64,000 nucleotides of DNA from Leadbetterella lacunae (GCF_042649125.1 NZ_JBHRYQ010000001.1:2728001-2792000), one strand, 5' to 3'. Counted from the stretch's first letter, positions 27,522 through 37,448 are shown. Numbers and translations are program-made. Notes: generated by a model from the letters alone, not told the origin.

Positions 27522-29087
27522 ATGAAAACTAAGATATTTATCTTTTTAATGGCTATTGCATTTAGTCAAAGCATAGCTCAAAACAATTCTCATGAAACTT
27601 CGCTCGCTGTTTCTGAAAAACACACCAAGGAATTCAGCAAAAAACGAGAGGCCGAAAATCTACCGACAAACAAAAAACCTAATATCATTTGGCTCATGGC
27701 TGAAGACATGAGTTTGGACTTGGCGTGCTACGGAATGCCTTCCGTAAAAACCCCCAACTTAGACAAAATGGCGGCCTCAGGTGTGCGTTTCGACAATTGT
27801 TTTGTGACAAATCCAATCTGTTCGCCTAGCCGCTCTGCCATGATGGTGGGCACGCACCAAACCAAAATAAACGCTCAAAACCACCGCAGCAACAAAGATA
27901 TTCCGCTTGACCAAAACTACAAACCGTTTACCTATTGGTTAAGAAAAGAAGGCTACACTACCATTTTGGGGCATCATGCTGTACAAAGCAAAGGTCGTAA
28001 AACAGACGTAAACTTTAAGCATCAACCCATTGGCGAATGGGACGGTGTTAGCAAATTTGGACTTTTCGACAAATACGACACTTTTGAAAACGACGGGAAG
28101 CCGTTTTTTGCCCAAATACAACTCAATGTAACACACCGCGGCGACTGGTGGAACGAAATAAGAGCGAAATCTACACATCCCGTTGACCCCAATAAAGTAG
28201 TGATGCCGCCTTACCTAGCAAACGATCCCGTAATTAGACTAGACTGGGCCAAATACCTCGACCAAATAGAATTTATGGACGCCGAAGTAGGTATGATTTT
28301 TAAAGAATTAGAAGAAAAAGGATTGGCAGAAAACACCATTGTGATTTTTATAGGCGACAACGGCCGCTGTAATATCAAAGGCAAAGGATACCTCTACGAT
28401 TCAGGCTTAAAAATTCCGTTGATAATACTTGACCCTCGCTCGAAGGCAAATGGCACTGTACGAAAAGATGTGATTTCTTCGACGGATATTACGGCCACTA
28501 TTCTCGACTACGCAGGCATCAAAGTGCCTGAATATGTAACAGGCTCCCCTATTTTTAGCCCTAATTTTAAAAGAGAATATGTGTACGCCACGCGTGACCT
28601 TTGGGACGAAATACAAGAGCAGTCGCGAGCCGTAACCTCTGGTAAATGGAAATATATTAGAAACGACAAACCAGAAATTCCGCTTGATGCCCACCAAGCC
28701 TATTTGGAGTTTTATAGACCGGCATTGCACATAATGAGGCGATTAAAAGAAGAAGGAAAACTAAATGAGGTAGAAAGTCAGTTTTTTTCTAGTACAAAAG
28801 CCAAAGAAGAGCTTTATGATTTAGAGAAAGACCCAAATGAGTTTATTAATTTAGCCTCAAATAAAAAACACAAAAAACAGCTAGCGAAACTTCGTAAAGA
28901 AACCTTAAAAAACGATTTAGAAATGAAAGCTTCCAGCGATGTATTTGTACCCGTAACGGCCACTTCTGTAGAACTGCTCGCTTGGATAAAAAAAGAGAAA
29001 CCAGAGCTATACAAGGAAATGTTAAAAGGGGTAGAGATAGGTTACCATTGGCTTTCTAAACAATTCGACCAAAACAATAAAGACTAA
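27522..29087 (+). CDS. Secreted S1-family sulfatase A
   Basis: A 521-residue sulfatase with signal peptide (cleavage near QSIAQ). Seen: the metal-binding start KPNIIWLMAEDMSLDLACYG and the formylglycine site CSPSR with Cys100, which must be oxidised by a maturase not seen in the window. FIGDNGR supplies later metal ligands. In place of the usual double Asp of the first motif it has Glu-Asp (residues 61-62). It is followed after 4 bp by a second sulfatase. Sulfated substrate unknown; nearby galactose and fucose-type genes suggest a sulfated galactan or fucan (inference). Confidence 0.9.
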   Translation: MKTKIFIFLMAIAFSQSIAQNNSHETSLAVSEKHTKEFSKKREAENLPTNKKPNIIWLMAEDMSLDLACYGMPSVKTPNLDKMAASGVRFDNCFVTNPICSPSRSAMMVGTHQTKINAQNHRSNKDIPLDQNYKPFTYWLRKEGYTTILGHHAVQSKGRKTDVNFKHQPIGEWDGVSKFGLFDKYDTFENDGKPFFAQIQLNVTHRGDWWNEIRAKSTHPVDPNKVVMPPYLANDPVIRLDWAKYLDQIEFMDAEVGMIFKELEEKGLAENTIVIFIGDNGRCNIKGKGYLYDSGLKIPLIILDPRSKANGTVRKDVISSTDITATILDYAGIKVPEYVTGSPIFSPNFKREYVYATRDLWDEIQEQSRAVTSGKWKYIRNDKPEIPLDAHQAYLEFYRPALHIMRRLKEEGKLNEVESQFFSSTKAKEELYDLEKDPNEFINLASNKKHKKQLAKLRKETLKNDLEMKASSDVFVPVTATSVELLAWIKKEKPELYKEMLKGVEIGYHWLSKQFDQNNKD

Positions 29088-29091
29088 AAAC

Positions 29092-30642
29092 ATGAATTCG
29101 AAACAAAAAACATTTGCTTGGATAGCCATTCTTTTGATACTGACCGGCTGTGCCACTTCCTCTTCTGTAAAAACCAAAAGTGATAAAAAACCAAACATTA
29201 TTGTCATTTACCTAGATGACCTTGGCTTTGGCGACATCGGTGCATATGGTGCAAAAGCCATAAAAACCACAAACATGGACATGCTGGCCAACGAAGGTAT
29301 AAAGTTCACCAACGGATATGCTACTTCAGCTACCTGCACGCCAAGCAGATACGGGCTTTTGACGGGCGTATATCCTTGGCGAAACAATGACGCGAAAATT
29401 CTCCCTGGCTCGGCTCCTTTGATTATTGACACGGCCCAAATGACCATCCCCAAAATGCTAAAAGGAGCGGGATACCGTACGGCTATAGTAGGTAAATGGC
29501 ACCTTGGCTTAGGCTCAGGCGAAACCGACTGGAACAAAAAAATAGACCTTGGCACAAATGAATTGGGCTTTGATGAATCCTATATTTTAGCCGCTACGCA
29601 AGACCGAGTACCTACAGTTTATATTAAAAATGGAGTAGTAGAAAACCTTGACCCAAGTGACCCAATAAAGGTTAGTTACGAGAAAAACTTTGATGGGCAG
29701 CCTACTGGGAAAGACAATCCGGAATTGTTAAAAATGAAGTGGCACCACGGACATAATAACAGCATAGTAAACGGGATTCCTCGTATCGGATTTATGAAAG
29801 GTGGCGAAAAAGCCAAGTGGATAGACGAAGAAATGGCAGACAACTTTTTGGGCAAAGCCCAAGCCTACGTAAAAGAAAACAAAGAGCATCCGTTCTTTTT
29901 GTATTATGCACTACAGCAACCCCACGTGCCACGCACACCTAACCCGAGGTTTGTTGGGGCCACTAACCTAGGACCAAGAGGTGATGCTATCGCCGAGGCT
30001 GACTGGTGCATTGGCCAACTGATTGAGACTTTAAAAACAGAAGGATTGTTAGAAAATACGCTCATCGTACTATCAAGCGACAACGGCCCCGTGTTAAACG
30101 ACGGATATTTTGATGATGCTGACACAAAAAACGGAAATCACACGCCAGCAGGAGTTTTGCGAGGTGGCAAATACAGCCTTTATGACGCAGGCACCCACGT
30201 ACCATTTATTACCTATTGGAAAGGAAAAATTACGCCTAAAACTTCAGATTTGTTGGTATGTCAACTTGACTTACTTAACTCTTTTGCGGCATTGGTAGGC
30301 AGCGATATTAAATCACAAGACGGCGAAGACATGTCGAAAGTATTATTGGGCACAGCCAAAAAAGGCAGAGAAAACTTGATACTGGAAGCATCGAGTAGAA
30401 CCTCACTTCGTCAAGGCGACTGGGTGCTAATACCGGCCTATGATGGCCCTGCCCTAAACAAAGAAGTAAACATAGAACTAGGAAACTTGAAAGAAGACGG
30501 GTTATTCAACCTAAAAAATGACCCGAGTCAAATAAATAACTTAGCCCAAAGCGAGCCAAAAAAACTGTCCGAAATGAAAACCACTTTTGTTAAACTAAGA
30601 GGCGAAGGTTTCGGTAAAACGGAGAAGTTGGAATTGAAGTAG
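29092..30642 (+). CDS. Lipoprotein S1-family arylsulfatase B
   Basis: A 516-residue sulfatase carrying a lipoprotein signal (lipobox LTGC, Cys20). Seen: NIIVIYLDDLGFGDIGAYG with the metal-binding double Asp, formylglycine Cys82 in TCTPSRYGLLTG, VGKWHLGLG and SSDNGPVLNDG. The gene starts 4 bp after sulfatase A and is surely in the same transcript. Membrane anchoring suggests it works on the outer membrane or in the periplasm beside the other two. The two neighbours have different active-site contexts, so the three probably remove different sulfate groups from one glycan (inference). Confidence 0.92.
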   Translation: MNSKQKTFAWIAILLILTGCATSSSVKTKSDKKPNIIVIYLDDLGFGDIGAYGAKAIKTTNMDMLANEGIKFTNGYATSATCTPSRYGLLTGVYPWRNNDAKILPGSAPLIIDTAQMTIPKMLKGAGYRTAIVGKWHLGLGSGETDWNKKIDLGTNELGFDESYILAATQDRVPTVYIKNGVVENLDPSDPIKVSYEKNFDGQPTGKDNPELLKMKWHHGHNNSIVNGIPRIGFMKGGEKAKWIDEEMADNFLGKAQAYVKENKEHPFFLYYALQQPHVPRTPNPRFVGATNLGPRGDAIAEADWCIGQLIETLKTEGLLENTLIVLSSDNGPVLNDGYFDDADTKNGNHTPAGVLRGGKYSLYDAGTHVPFITYWKGKITPKTSDLLVCQLDLLNSFAALVGSDIKSQDGEDMSKVLLGTAKKGRENLILEASSRTSLRQGDWVLIPAYDGPALNKEVNIELGNLKEDGLFNLKNDPSQINNLAQSEPKKLSEMKTTFVKLRGEGFGKTEKLELK

Positions 30643-30711
30643 AAAGGAATTTTAGTCTAATTAAGGTATATTTATACTCTTTCAAATCATTTATTCAAAA
30701 AACTTTAAAAT

Positions 30712-32151
30712 ATGAAAACTAACAAAACCTTTGCCTTATGGGCTGTACTGGCACTTTTTGGACTAAATTCTTTCGCTCAACAAACCCAAAAACCAAACGT
30801 AATCTATATTCTGGCAGATGACTTGGGCTATGGCGATCTTAGCTGCTACGGTCAAAAAAAGTTCCGCACACCTAATCTCGACAAACTAGCGGCAAAAGGC
30901 ATAAAACTCACACAACATTACAGTGGATCCACAGTTTGTGCCCCGTCTCGGTCCTCACTGATGACCGGGCAACATACGGGCCATACACCCATTAGAGGAA
31001 ACCGCGAACTACCTGACGAAGGACAGACGCCCATTCCCGCGACGTCTGAAACCATAGCAGAAGTATTTAAAAAAGCAGGCTATGTCACTGGAGCATTTGG
31101 CAAATGGGGACTAGGGTTTGTGGGTACCGAAGGCGACCCCAACAAGCAAGGTTTCGATGAGTTTTTTGGATACAATTGCCAACGCAAAGCCCACAGATAT
31201 TATACGCCCTACTTGTGGCACAATGCCGAAAAAGTGCTTCTCCCCGGAAACGATTACATGCATACCGTAACTTTTTCGCAGGATGTTATCCAAGACGCTA
31301 CATTAGAATTTATTTCAAAAAATAAGGAGAATCCGTTCTTTGCATATATCCCTTTTGTGTTGCCACATGCCGAAATCATTGCTCCGAATGACTCTATTTA
31401 TACTATGTTTAAAGGTAAATTTATAGAAGATAAACCTTACGCACCACCAGCAAACTCGGGTAACGACTATGGCCCGGAATTAATAGAAGCGAAATACGCA
31501 TCTCAAAAAGAGCCACATGCGGTTTATGCTGCCATGGTAACCCGAATAGATGTGTATGTAGGCCAAATAATGGCAAAACTTGAAGAACTCGGGATTGCAG
31601 AAAACACTTTGGTAATATTTACCAGCGACAACGGCCCATCGGTAGAAGGAGGAGCTGACCCAACTTTTTTTAATGGAACTGCAGGCCTCAGAGGAGTAAA
31701 ACGAGACTTATACGAAGGCGGAATTAGAAGTCCATTTTTAGCCGTTTGGCCAAATAAGATTAAACCCGGAATAGTGTCTGATCATATTTCAGCCTTTTGG
31801 GATATGAAACCTACATTTGCGGACATACTTGGCGAGGAGAATATTCAAACCGACGGCATTTCTATGCTTCCAACTCTGCTAGGCAAAAAAGGACAAAAGA
31901 AACATGCGTATTTGTATTGGGAATTTACGGAAGGAAAACCCAAAACGGCTTTAAGGAAAGGAGACTGGAAAGCCATCTATTTTTTAGACGAAAAAAATCC
32001 CAAAGAGGCATTTCAATTATATAACCTAAAAAATGACCCTTACGAAAAAGAAAACATTGCCGCCCAAAACCCCAAAATGGTGGATCAAATGAAACAAGTC
32101 ATGAAAGACTCTCACGTAGAGTCAGCACTATTTCCTTTGGTCAAAAAGTAG
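30712..32151 (+). CDS. Secreted S1-family sulfatase C
   Basis: A 479-residue sulfatase with a Sec signal (cleavage near NSFAQ). Seen: PNVIYILADDLGYGDLSCYG, formylglycine Cys76 in VCAPSRSSLMTG, the GKWGLG motif and FTSDNGPSVEGG. It is 69 bp behind sulfatase B. Its type (GQKKFRTPNLDKLAAKG; HTPIRGN) resembles the arylsulfatase A-like group common in marine and soil Bacteroidota. Downstream genes code for import and breakdown of a deoxysugar or galactose derivative, which may be its released product. Confidence 0.92.
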   Translation: MKTNKTFALWAVLALFGLNSFAQQTQKPNVIYILADDLGYGDLSCYGQKKFRTPNLDKLAAKGIKLTQHYSGSTVCAPSRSSLMTGQHTGHTPIRGNRELPDEGQTPIPATSETIAEVFKKAGYVTGAFGKWGLGFVGTEGDPNKQGFDEFFGYNCQRKAHRYYTPYLWHNAEKVLLPGNDYMHTVTFSQDVIQDATLEFISKNKENPFFAYIPFVLPHAEIIAPNDSIYTMFKGKFIEDKPYAPPANSGNDYGPELIEAKYASQKEPHAVYAAMVTRIDVYVGQIMAKLEELGIAENTLVIFTSDNGPSVEGGADPTFFNGTAGLRGVKRDLYEGGIRSPFLAVWPNKIKPGIVSDHISAFWDMKPTFADILGEENIQTDGISMLPTLLGKKGQKKHAYLYWEFTEGKPKTALRKGDWKAIYFLDEKNPKEAFQLYNLKNDPYEKENIAAQNPKMVDQMKQVMKDSHVESALFPLVKK

Positions 32152-32330
32152 TAGTTATTTTAGTTTGTGTAGGTACTTTTTTAAAATCAATAAGTTTTGA
32201 TTAACATAAATAAGAATGACCTAAGCCTTAAAAACAGTAAAAAAAAATTTAAAGTACTAACTTGGTTATCCAACATTAAATAGAAATACTAAAAAGTAAA
32301 TAAAAGCTCCTTATAAAAAATTAGAACCAA

Positions 32331-32666
32331 ATGAAAAGATACTGCCTCACCTGCGACCTAATAGACAACCCGGAGTTGATCGAAAAATACAAATGGCACC
32401 ATCTGCCTGAAAATCAGTGGCCTGAAATAAACGAAAGCATAAAAGCAGCAGGGGTTTTGAGTATGGAGATATATGTTTTTGGCAACCGAATGTTTATGAT
32501 TATGGATGTTTCAGATAGCTTTACATTCGAAAAACAAGCCGAAATAAACAAAGGCCCAAAGTCAATAGAATGGGAAAACCTAATGTGGGGATTTCAGCAA
32601 GGAGTGCCTGGCAGCAAACCCGGTGAAAAGTGGGTACTTATGGAACAAATATTTAATCTAGTTTAA
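32331..32666 (+). CDS. L-rhamnose/L-fucose mutarotase-family protein (RhaM type)
   Basis: A 111-residue ferredoxin-fold protein of the RhaM family, which interconverts alpha and beta anomers of 6-deoxysugars. Seen: start MKRYCLTCDLIDNPELIEKY, the HHLPENQWPEI segment with the conserved His and Trp, GVLSMEIYVFGNRMFMI and the C-terminal W/F-rich PGSKPGEKWVLMEQIF. Length fits the family (104-115). Next to a zinc dehydrogenase and a FucP-type transporter it probably acts on L-fucose or a related sugar rather than rhamnose, as no rhamnose genes are present. Confidence 0.85.
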   Translation: MKRYCLTCDLIDNPELIEKYKWHHLPENQWPEINESIKAAGVLSMEIYVFGNRMFMIMDVSDSFTFEKQAEINKGPKSIEWENLMWGFQQGVPGSKPGEKWVLMEQIFNLV

Positions 32667-32796
32667 ATACCTATCGGTTCTTAAAGTTTTCACAAATGGA
32701 TTATTAAAACATTTTTTAAAAAAAATAATGATACTTTTAAAACGTGAAATAGCATTTTTGAAATAAAAAATTATAAAATTACTCAATATCGAATAC

Positions 32797-33822
32797 GTGA
32801 AAGCCATTGAATTAACTTCGCCCGGAAATTTTTTGATACTAGAAAAAGAAATAAAAGACCTATTGCCAGAATCTGTCTTGGTAAAAATCCATACTATTGG
32901 TCTATGTGGCACAGACTTTCATGCTTTCAGAGGAAAGCAACCTTTTTTTTCTTACCCTAGAATTTTAGGGCACGAACTAGGGGCCGAAGTTGTAAAAATA
33001 ATGCCAGAAACTTCTGAAAAATATAATATAAAAATCGGTGACAAGGTCTCTATCGAACCCTATCTAAATTGTGGCACATGCCAAGCTTGTCTCTCAAATA
33101 GGCAAAACTGTTGTGAGCAAATCCGCGTTTTGGGGGTTCATCAAGACGGCGGAATGTGTGAATACCTCCAAGTACCTGCCTCAAAAGTTCACGTATCAAA
33201 CAAACTCTCGTTTGATCAACTGGCTTTGGTAGAAACCTTGGGAATTGGCCTACATGCTGTAAAACGTTCCCAACTAAGACAAGGAGATACGGTACTTATT
33301 GTAGGTGCTGGACCAATAGGGCTTGGAATAGCAAATTTTGCAAAATCTTATGGTGCAAAAGTTTGCCTCGCCGATTTTTCAAAATCAAGACTTGACTATG
33401 CAGAAAAAAAAGGCTTGCTAGACTTTCCATATTTAGTAAATGCACAAATAGAGCCTGAAGATTTAAAAAGCTTAATGAATGATAAGCTCCCCGACGTAAT
33501 TTTTGATGCCACAGGCAATAAAAACTCCATGGCAAACACTTTTAATTTAATTTCACATGGAGGAAAAATAGTCTTTGTAGGGCTATTTACAGGAGAGATG
33601 GAATTTAATGACCCAAATTTTCACAAAAGAGAAACCACCCTTATGGGCAGTAGGAATAGCCTTCCTGAAGATTTCGAGGAAATAATAAAAGATATGGAAA
33701 ATGGAAAAATAGATAGCCAAATTTGGATTACACATCATGTAGCTTTTGATGATTTACCAAAAGAGTTTTCGAGTTTTATTGATTCCAAAGATTCTGTCAT
33801 CAAGGTGATTGTCAACGTATAA
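32797..33822 (+). CDS. Zinc-dependent medium-chain alcohol/sugar dehydrogenase
   Basis: A 341-residue MDR-family dehydrogenase, starting at GTG. Seen: catalytic zinc ligands Cys37 (LCGTD) and His59-Glu60 (ILGHE), structural zinc cysteines at 92, 95, 98 and 105/106 (CGTCQAC, NCC), and the NAD(P) fold VLIVGAGPIGLG. The type is that of sugar or sugar-acid dehydrogenases (L-galactonate, sorbitol, threonine group). Placed between the mutarotase and FucP-type genes, it may oxidise L-fucose, galactose or a derived acid; the sequence does not decide this. Confidence 0.85.
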   Translation: MKAIELTSPGNFLILEKEIKDLLPESVLVKIHTIGLCGTDFHAFRGKQPFFSYPRILGHELGAEVVKIMPETSEKYNIKIGDKVSIEPYLNCGTCQACLSNRQNCCEQIRVLGVHQDGGMCEYLQVPASKVHVSNKLSFDQLALVETLGIGLHAVKRSQLRQGDTVLIVGAGPIGLGIANFAKSYGAKVCLADFSKSRLDYAEKKGLLDFPYLVNAQIEPEDLKSLMNDKLPDVIFDATGNKNSMANTFNLISHGGKIVFVGLFTGEMEFNDPNFHKRETTLMGSRNSLPEDFEEIIKDMENGKIDSQIWITHHVAFDDLPKEFSSFIDSKDSVIKVIVNV

Positions 33823-33882
33823 GTGACTCTTGCTTCAAAAAATAATAACCCAAAGATTTACCTATAAAACCTTATTATAAAT

Positions 33883-35166
33883 ATGTTAAAAAATACCGCT
33901 AAACTCCCCTTTATTCTCATAACGGCACTTTTTGCCCTGTGGGGATTTGCAAACGACATCACTAACCCCATGGTGTCGGCATTTAAAACCGTTTTACAGA
34001 TGTCTAATTTCCGGGCATCTTTGGTGCAGCTGGCATTTTATGGCGGGTACTTTACGATGGCCATTCCGGCGGCACTTTTTATTCGAAAATATTCGTATAA
34101 AACCGGCATCATGATAGGTTTGGGGCTTTATGCCTTAGGAGCCTTATTGTTTTATCCGGCTGCCAAATATCAAGCGTTTGAGTTTTTCTTAATGGCACTA
34201 TACATCCTTACTTTCGGATTGGCGTTTTTAGAAACCACCGCCAACCCGTATATATTGGCCATGGGGGACGAAAAATCGGCTACGCAGCGACTCAACTTTG
34301 CCCAGTCGTTTAACCCCATTGGTTCACTTACAGGAATGTTTATTGCTCAGAAATATATCTTAGAAAAACTAAACTCTGACGACACTGATGCAGCAGGAAA
34401 CTCACTATTTACCAGTTTGGCAGAAACTGAGCAGGCTGTGGTAAGAACCCACGACCTCGAAATAATCAGAAATCCGTATTTGTATTTGGGCATATTTGTA
34501 TTGCTCTACTTTGTGATTATTGCCTTGTATAAAATGCCCAAAATCACCAAAACGGAGAAGTCGCTGGAGCCAGCCAAATTTGTATTTGCTAGGTTATTAA
34601 AAAATAAAAACTACGTTTGGAGTGTAATAGCACAGGCATTTTATGTGGGAGCACAGATCATGTGCTGGACATTTATTATCCAATATGCCGAACGCCTAGG
34701 CCTAAGCAAAGCCGATGCACAGTCGTATAACATCGTGGCCATGGTAACCTTCTTGTTTAGCCGAATCATCTGTACCTTCCTTTTGAGATACATCGAAGGC
34801 AGCAAATTACTATTTTTCTTTGCATGCGGAGCCGTTTTGAGTACTACGGGTGTCATTTTCATAGACGGAATGACGGGCCTTTATTTCTTGGTAGCTACTT
34901 CGTTTTTTATGTCATTGATGTTCCCAACCATTTACGGTATAGGGCTAGAAGGCTTGGGCGAAGACGCTAAATTAGGCTCAGCTGGCTTGGTTATGGCCAT
35001 AGTTGGTGGAGCACTTATGCCGCCATTGCAAGGTGCACTTATTGACATGGGTGGCGTAGGAAGCCTTTCAGGCGAAAACTTTTCGTTTGTTTTGCCTTTC
35101 ATTTGTTTTGTGGTAATCGCATATTACGCTTTTACGGTAAATACTAAAAAAGAAATAACGGCCTAG
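33883..35166 (+). CDS. FucP-family sugar:proton symporter
   Basis: A 427-residue major facilitator transporter with about 12 hydrophobic segments. Seen: LWGFANDITNPMVSAFKT, the typical first-helix motif of FucP relatives, MAIPAALFIRKYSYKTG and AFLETTANPYILAMG. FucP proteins bring L-fucose, and relatives bring galactose, glucose or arabinose, across the inner membrane with protons. It sits between the dehydrogenase and a kinase/aldolase pair, so it probably imports the monosaccharide that these genes degrade. Confidence 0.9.
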   Translation: MLKNTAKLPFILITALFALWGFANDITNPMVSAFKTVLQMSNFRASLVQLAFYGGYFTMAIPAALFIRKYSYKTGIMIGLGLYALGALLFYPAAKYQAFEFFLMALYILTFGLAFLETTANPYILAMGDEKSATQRLNFAQSFNPIGSLTGMFIAQKYILEKLNSDDTDAAGNSLFTSLAETEQAVVRTHDLEIIRNPYLYLGIFVLLYFVIIALYKMPKITKTEKSLEPAKFVFARLLKNKNYVWSVIAQAFYVGAQIMCWTFIIQYAERLGLSKADAQSYNIVAMVTFLFSRIICTFLLRYIEGSKLLFFFACGAVLSTTGVIFIDGMTGLYFLVATSFFMSLMFPTIYGIGLEGLGEDAKLGSAGLVMAIVGGALMPPLQGALIDMGGVGSLSGENFSFVLPFICFVVIAYYAFTVNTKKEITA

Positions 35167-35239
35167 CAAGCCACACACCACTATCGTTTTTTGAAATTAA
35201 AAATTACCCCACTTAAACACATTTTTATAAAAAATTACT

Positions 35240-35545
35240 GTCAAACGGGTAAAAAAATAGAAAATAAATCTTTACATCGCCCTGCACTGTTTGAGCACTG
35301 TTAAAATTCTTTTGGGAGGTATATTTTATTAGAACATTGACAACAAGAATTTTAATTGTGCGAGTTTGCAGGACGGTCGGCCGCCGCCGTGCAGTTTTTT
35401 TTGCTCCGTTTTTTTTTGAAGGGTCCGGCCTACCGGAAAAATGGAGGCCCCGCTGGCAGGCGACCCAGTAAATGAAAGGGGGGGGGTGTTTTTCAAAATG
35501 TTTAAAAAAATGGCTTCAATGATAGGTTTAAGCCATGTTTTCTTT
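35240..35545. repeat. Dispersed repeat family B, copy 1
   Basis: About 300 bp that recur at 43309-43600 and 58389-58735. Shared marks are GCACTGTTTGA near the start, AAGAATTTT followed by GTGCGNGAGTTTGC in the middle, the self-complementary CCGGCCTACCGG, and GCCGACNCAAAGTA or a variant near the end. The first two marks form a long imperfect inverted repeat. This copy is the most divergent. It fills the gap between the FucP-type gene and the small membrane protein. Confidence 0.85.
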
Positions 35546-35600
35546 AAAAATAAAAGTTAACCGTTTGATAGTAATAAAAAATAAAATTAGAAACCAAATT

Positions 35601-35861
35601 ATGACCGATAACGAACTTTATGCTATAATGACACTAGACGATCTGCTTATAGAACAAAAAAAGATCAAAAAGACAGCAAGTTTTTTTAACATTCTAACCG
35701 CAATAATGATAGGTGTCGCGATTTATGGTTTTATCAAAAAAGGCTTAGAATTCTTGGGGCCCTCTATCTTGTTGCTATTATTTGTAGTTATATATTTCAA
35801 AAATTCACGAAAACTCAAACAAATTCAAATAGCGATTGATGCTCGAAAAGAAAACCTTTAA
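35601..35861 (+). CDS. Small membrane protein of unknown function
   Basis: An 86-residue protein (start ATG at 35601, MTDNELYAIMTLDDLL). It has a polar N-terminal helix, then two close hydrophobic segments (FFNILTAIMIGVAIYGFI and ILLLLFVVIYF) and a basic tail. I do not recognise the family, though similar small two-helix proteins are common in Bacteroidota. It ends 8 bp before the dgoK-like gene, so it may be co-transcribed. The frame is open further upstream to 35535 but that part derives from the repeat. Confidence 0.6.
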   Translation: MTDNELYAIMTLDDLLIEQKKIKKTASFFNILTAIMIGVAIYGFIKKGLEFLGPSILLLLFVVIYFKNSRKLKQIQIAIDARKENL

Positions 35862-35869
35862 AAACCTTC

Positions 35870-36820
35870 ATGATACTACCCGAATATTTTATAAGCTGCG
35901 ACTGGGGCACGAGCAATTTTAGGCTGCGTGTGGTAGAAACTCACAGCCTGAAGGTATTGGACCAAACACAAACCAACGTAGGCATAAAAGCCCTCAACGA
36001 GCAGTTTTTAGCATCAGATACACAAACAAGACTAGACGTATTCGGCGATTACTTAGCCACCCAACTGCTTAACTTCAAAACCGAGCATCGGAAGCATTTG
36101 GTAGTTATATCGGGTATGGCATCATCTAATATCGGGCTAGAAGAACTCCCCTACGCTCACGTGCCTTTTGACGGAAGCGGAGAAAATCTGCTTTGGAAAA
36201 AAATAACCTTAAAAAACGATTTAAACATACTGTTGATTTCGGGTGTAAAAACACAAAACAGCATGATGCGAGGAGAGGAAATTCAAGCCATTGGCCTAGA
36301 AGACCTCCTTAAGCCGTACACATCGGGTATTTTGCTTTTGCCCGGCACCCACAGCAAACACCTCGCCTACCAAAACGAGCAGTTTACCGCCATGAAAACC
36401 TTTATGACGGGGGAGCTTTTTGCCCTGCTGTCTGAAAAGAGCATTTTGGCGGGTTCGGTAGCGGCTCATGGGTTTGGTGAGAAAGAAAAAATAACCTTTG
36501 GCCAAGGCGTAAAATTAGGGCTTTCAGAAAACTTCAGCGAGCACCTTTTTTCGGTACGGGCAAATACCGTTTTGCACCAAATGCCACACACCGAAAACTA
36601 TTATTTCTTGAGTGGCTTACTGATAGGAAACGAGCTCGCTTACCTGCAAAACAAGGCCGAAACCCTATTCCTATGTGCAGCTGAGCCTGTTTTTAGTTTA
36701 TACAAAATGGCTTTGGAGATTATCGTACATTCAGAAAAACTAATTCTTTTTGACGCATCGCATATAGTAAATGCCTTGCTCAATGGACAAAGAAAAATAC
36801 TCAAACTATATGTCGCCTAA
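35870..36820 (+). CDS. dgoK: 2-dehydro-3-deoxygalactonokinase (DgoK family)
   Basis: A 316-residue sugar-acid kinase predicted to phosphorylate 2-keto-3-deoxygalactonate at C6. Seen: the phosphate-binding start ISCDWGTSNFRLRVV, SGMASSNIGLEELPY, RGEEIQAIG and LLPGTHSKH with FMTGELFALL, all typical of DgoK. The gene overlaps the aldolase gene, so both enzymes are made together. The pair is the lower part of the De Ley-Doudoroff galactose pathway; the matching dehydrogenase and dehydratase are not obvious in the window. Confidence 0.9.
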   Translation: MILPEYFISCDWGTSNFRLRVVETHSLKVLDQTQTNVGIKALNEQFLASDTQTRLDVFGDYLATQLLNFKTEHRKHLVVISGMASSNIGLEELPYAHVPFDGSGENLLWKKITLKNDLNILLISGVKTQNSMMRGEEIQAIGLEDLLKPYTSGILLLPGTHSKHLAYQNEQFTAMKTFMTGELFALLSEKSILAGSVAAHGFGEKEKITFGQGVKLGLSENFSEHLFSVRANTVLHQMPHTENYYFLSGLLIGNELAYLQNKAETLFLCAAEPVFSLYKMALEIIVHSEKLILFDASHIVNALLNGQRKILKLYVA

Positions 36821-37448
36821 CACTTCATTTTCATTCGAAAAATACGCTCAAATGCCAGTGGTGGGTATCATCCGCGGATATGACTTGGAAACCGTAAAAT
36901 GGATTGCGGACAGCTATCAGGCCTGTGGATTTTTTACCTTAGAAATCACGATGAACACCGCCGGAGCCACCGAAATAATCAGTGCCTTGGTGAAGGATTA
37001 TCCTGAAATGAACATCGGAGCGGGTACCGTTTGTAACCTCAAAGATTACCAAAACGCCCGCGATGCCGGAGCCCAGTTTATAGTAACGCCCATCATAGAC
37101 GAGGCCGTCATAAAAGCTGCGGTGGCAGACAAGTTGCCGATTTTTCCGGGTGCATATACGCCTTCTGAAATATACAAAGCGTGGTCATTTGGAGCCATGG
37201 CGGTCAAGATATTCCCGGCCACACAATTGGGGGTTTCGTTTATAAAAGACATAAAAGGGCCACTCAAGCAAATTAAGGTTTTGCCCACCGGAGGCGTAGC
37301 TTTGGAAAACATCCGATCGTTTTTTGAGGTGGGGGTTTACGGTGTAGGAATGGGCAGCTCACTGTTTCCCAAAAACCTGATCGGCCTCAAAGATACCGCC
37401 GGACTCAAAGAGCATTTTTTGGCGATAAAAGCCGAGCTAAAAGGTTAA
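36810..37448 (+). CDS. dgoA: 2-dehydro-3-deoxy-6-phosphogalactonate (KDPG/KDPGal) aldolase
   Basis: A 212-residue class I aldolase of the KDPG/KDPGal family that splits its substrate to pyruvate and glyceraldehyde 3-phosphate. The start at 36810 (MSPNTSFSFEKYAQ) is chosen among three in-frame ATGs (36771, 36783, 36810) as it gives the family length; it overlaps dgoK by 11 bp. Seen: catalytic Glu in FTLEITMNTAG, IGAGTV, VTPIIDEAVI, FPGAYTPSEI, Schiff-base Lys in AVKIFPA and LPTGGV. The accessory region begins straight after it. Confidence 0.9.
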   Translation: MSPNTSFSFEKYAQMPVVGIIRGYDLETVKWIADSYQACGFFTLEITMNTAGATEIISALVKDYPEMNIGAGTVCNLKDYQNARDAGAQFIVTPIIDEAVIKAAVADKLPIFPGAYTPSEIYKAWSFGAMAVKIFPATQLGVSFIKDIKGPLKQIKVLPTGGVALENIRSFFEVGVYGVGMGSSLFPKNLIGLKDTAGLKEHFLAIKAELKG

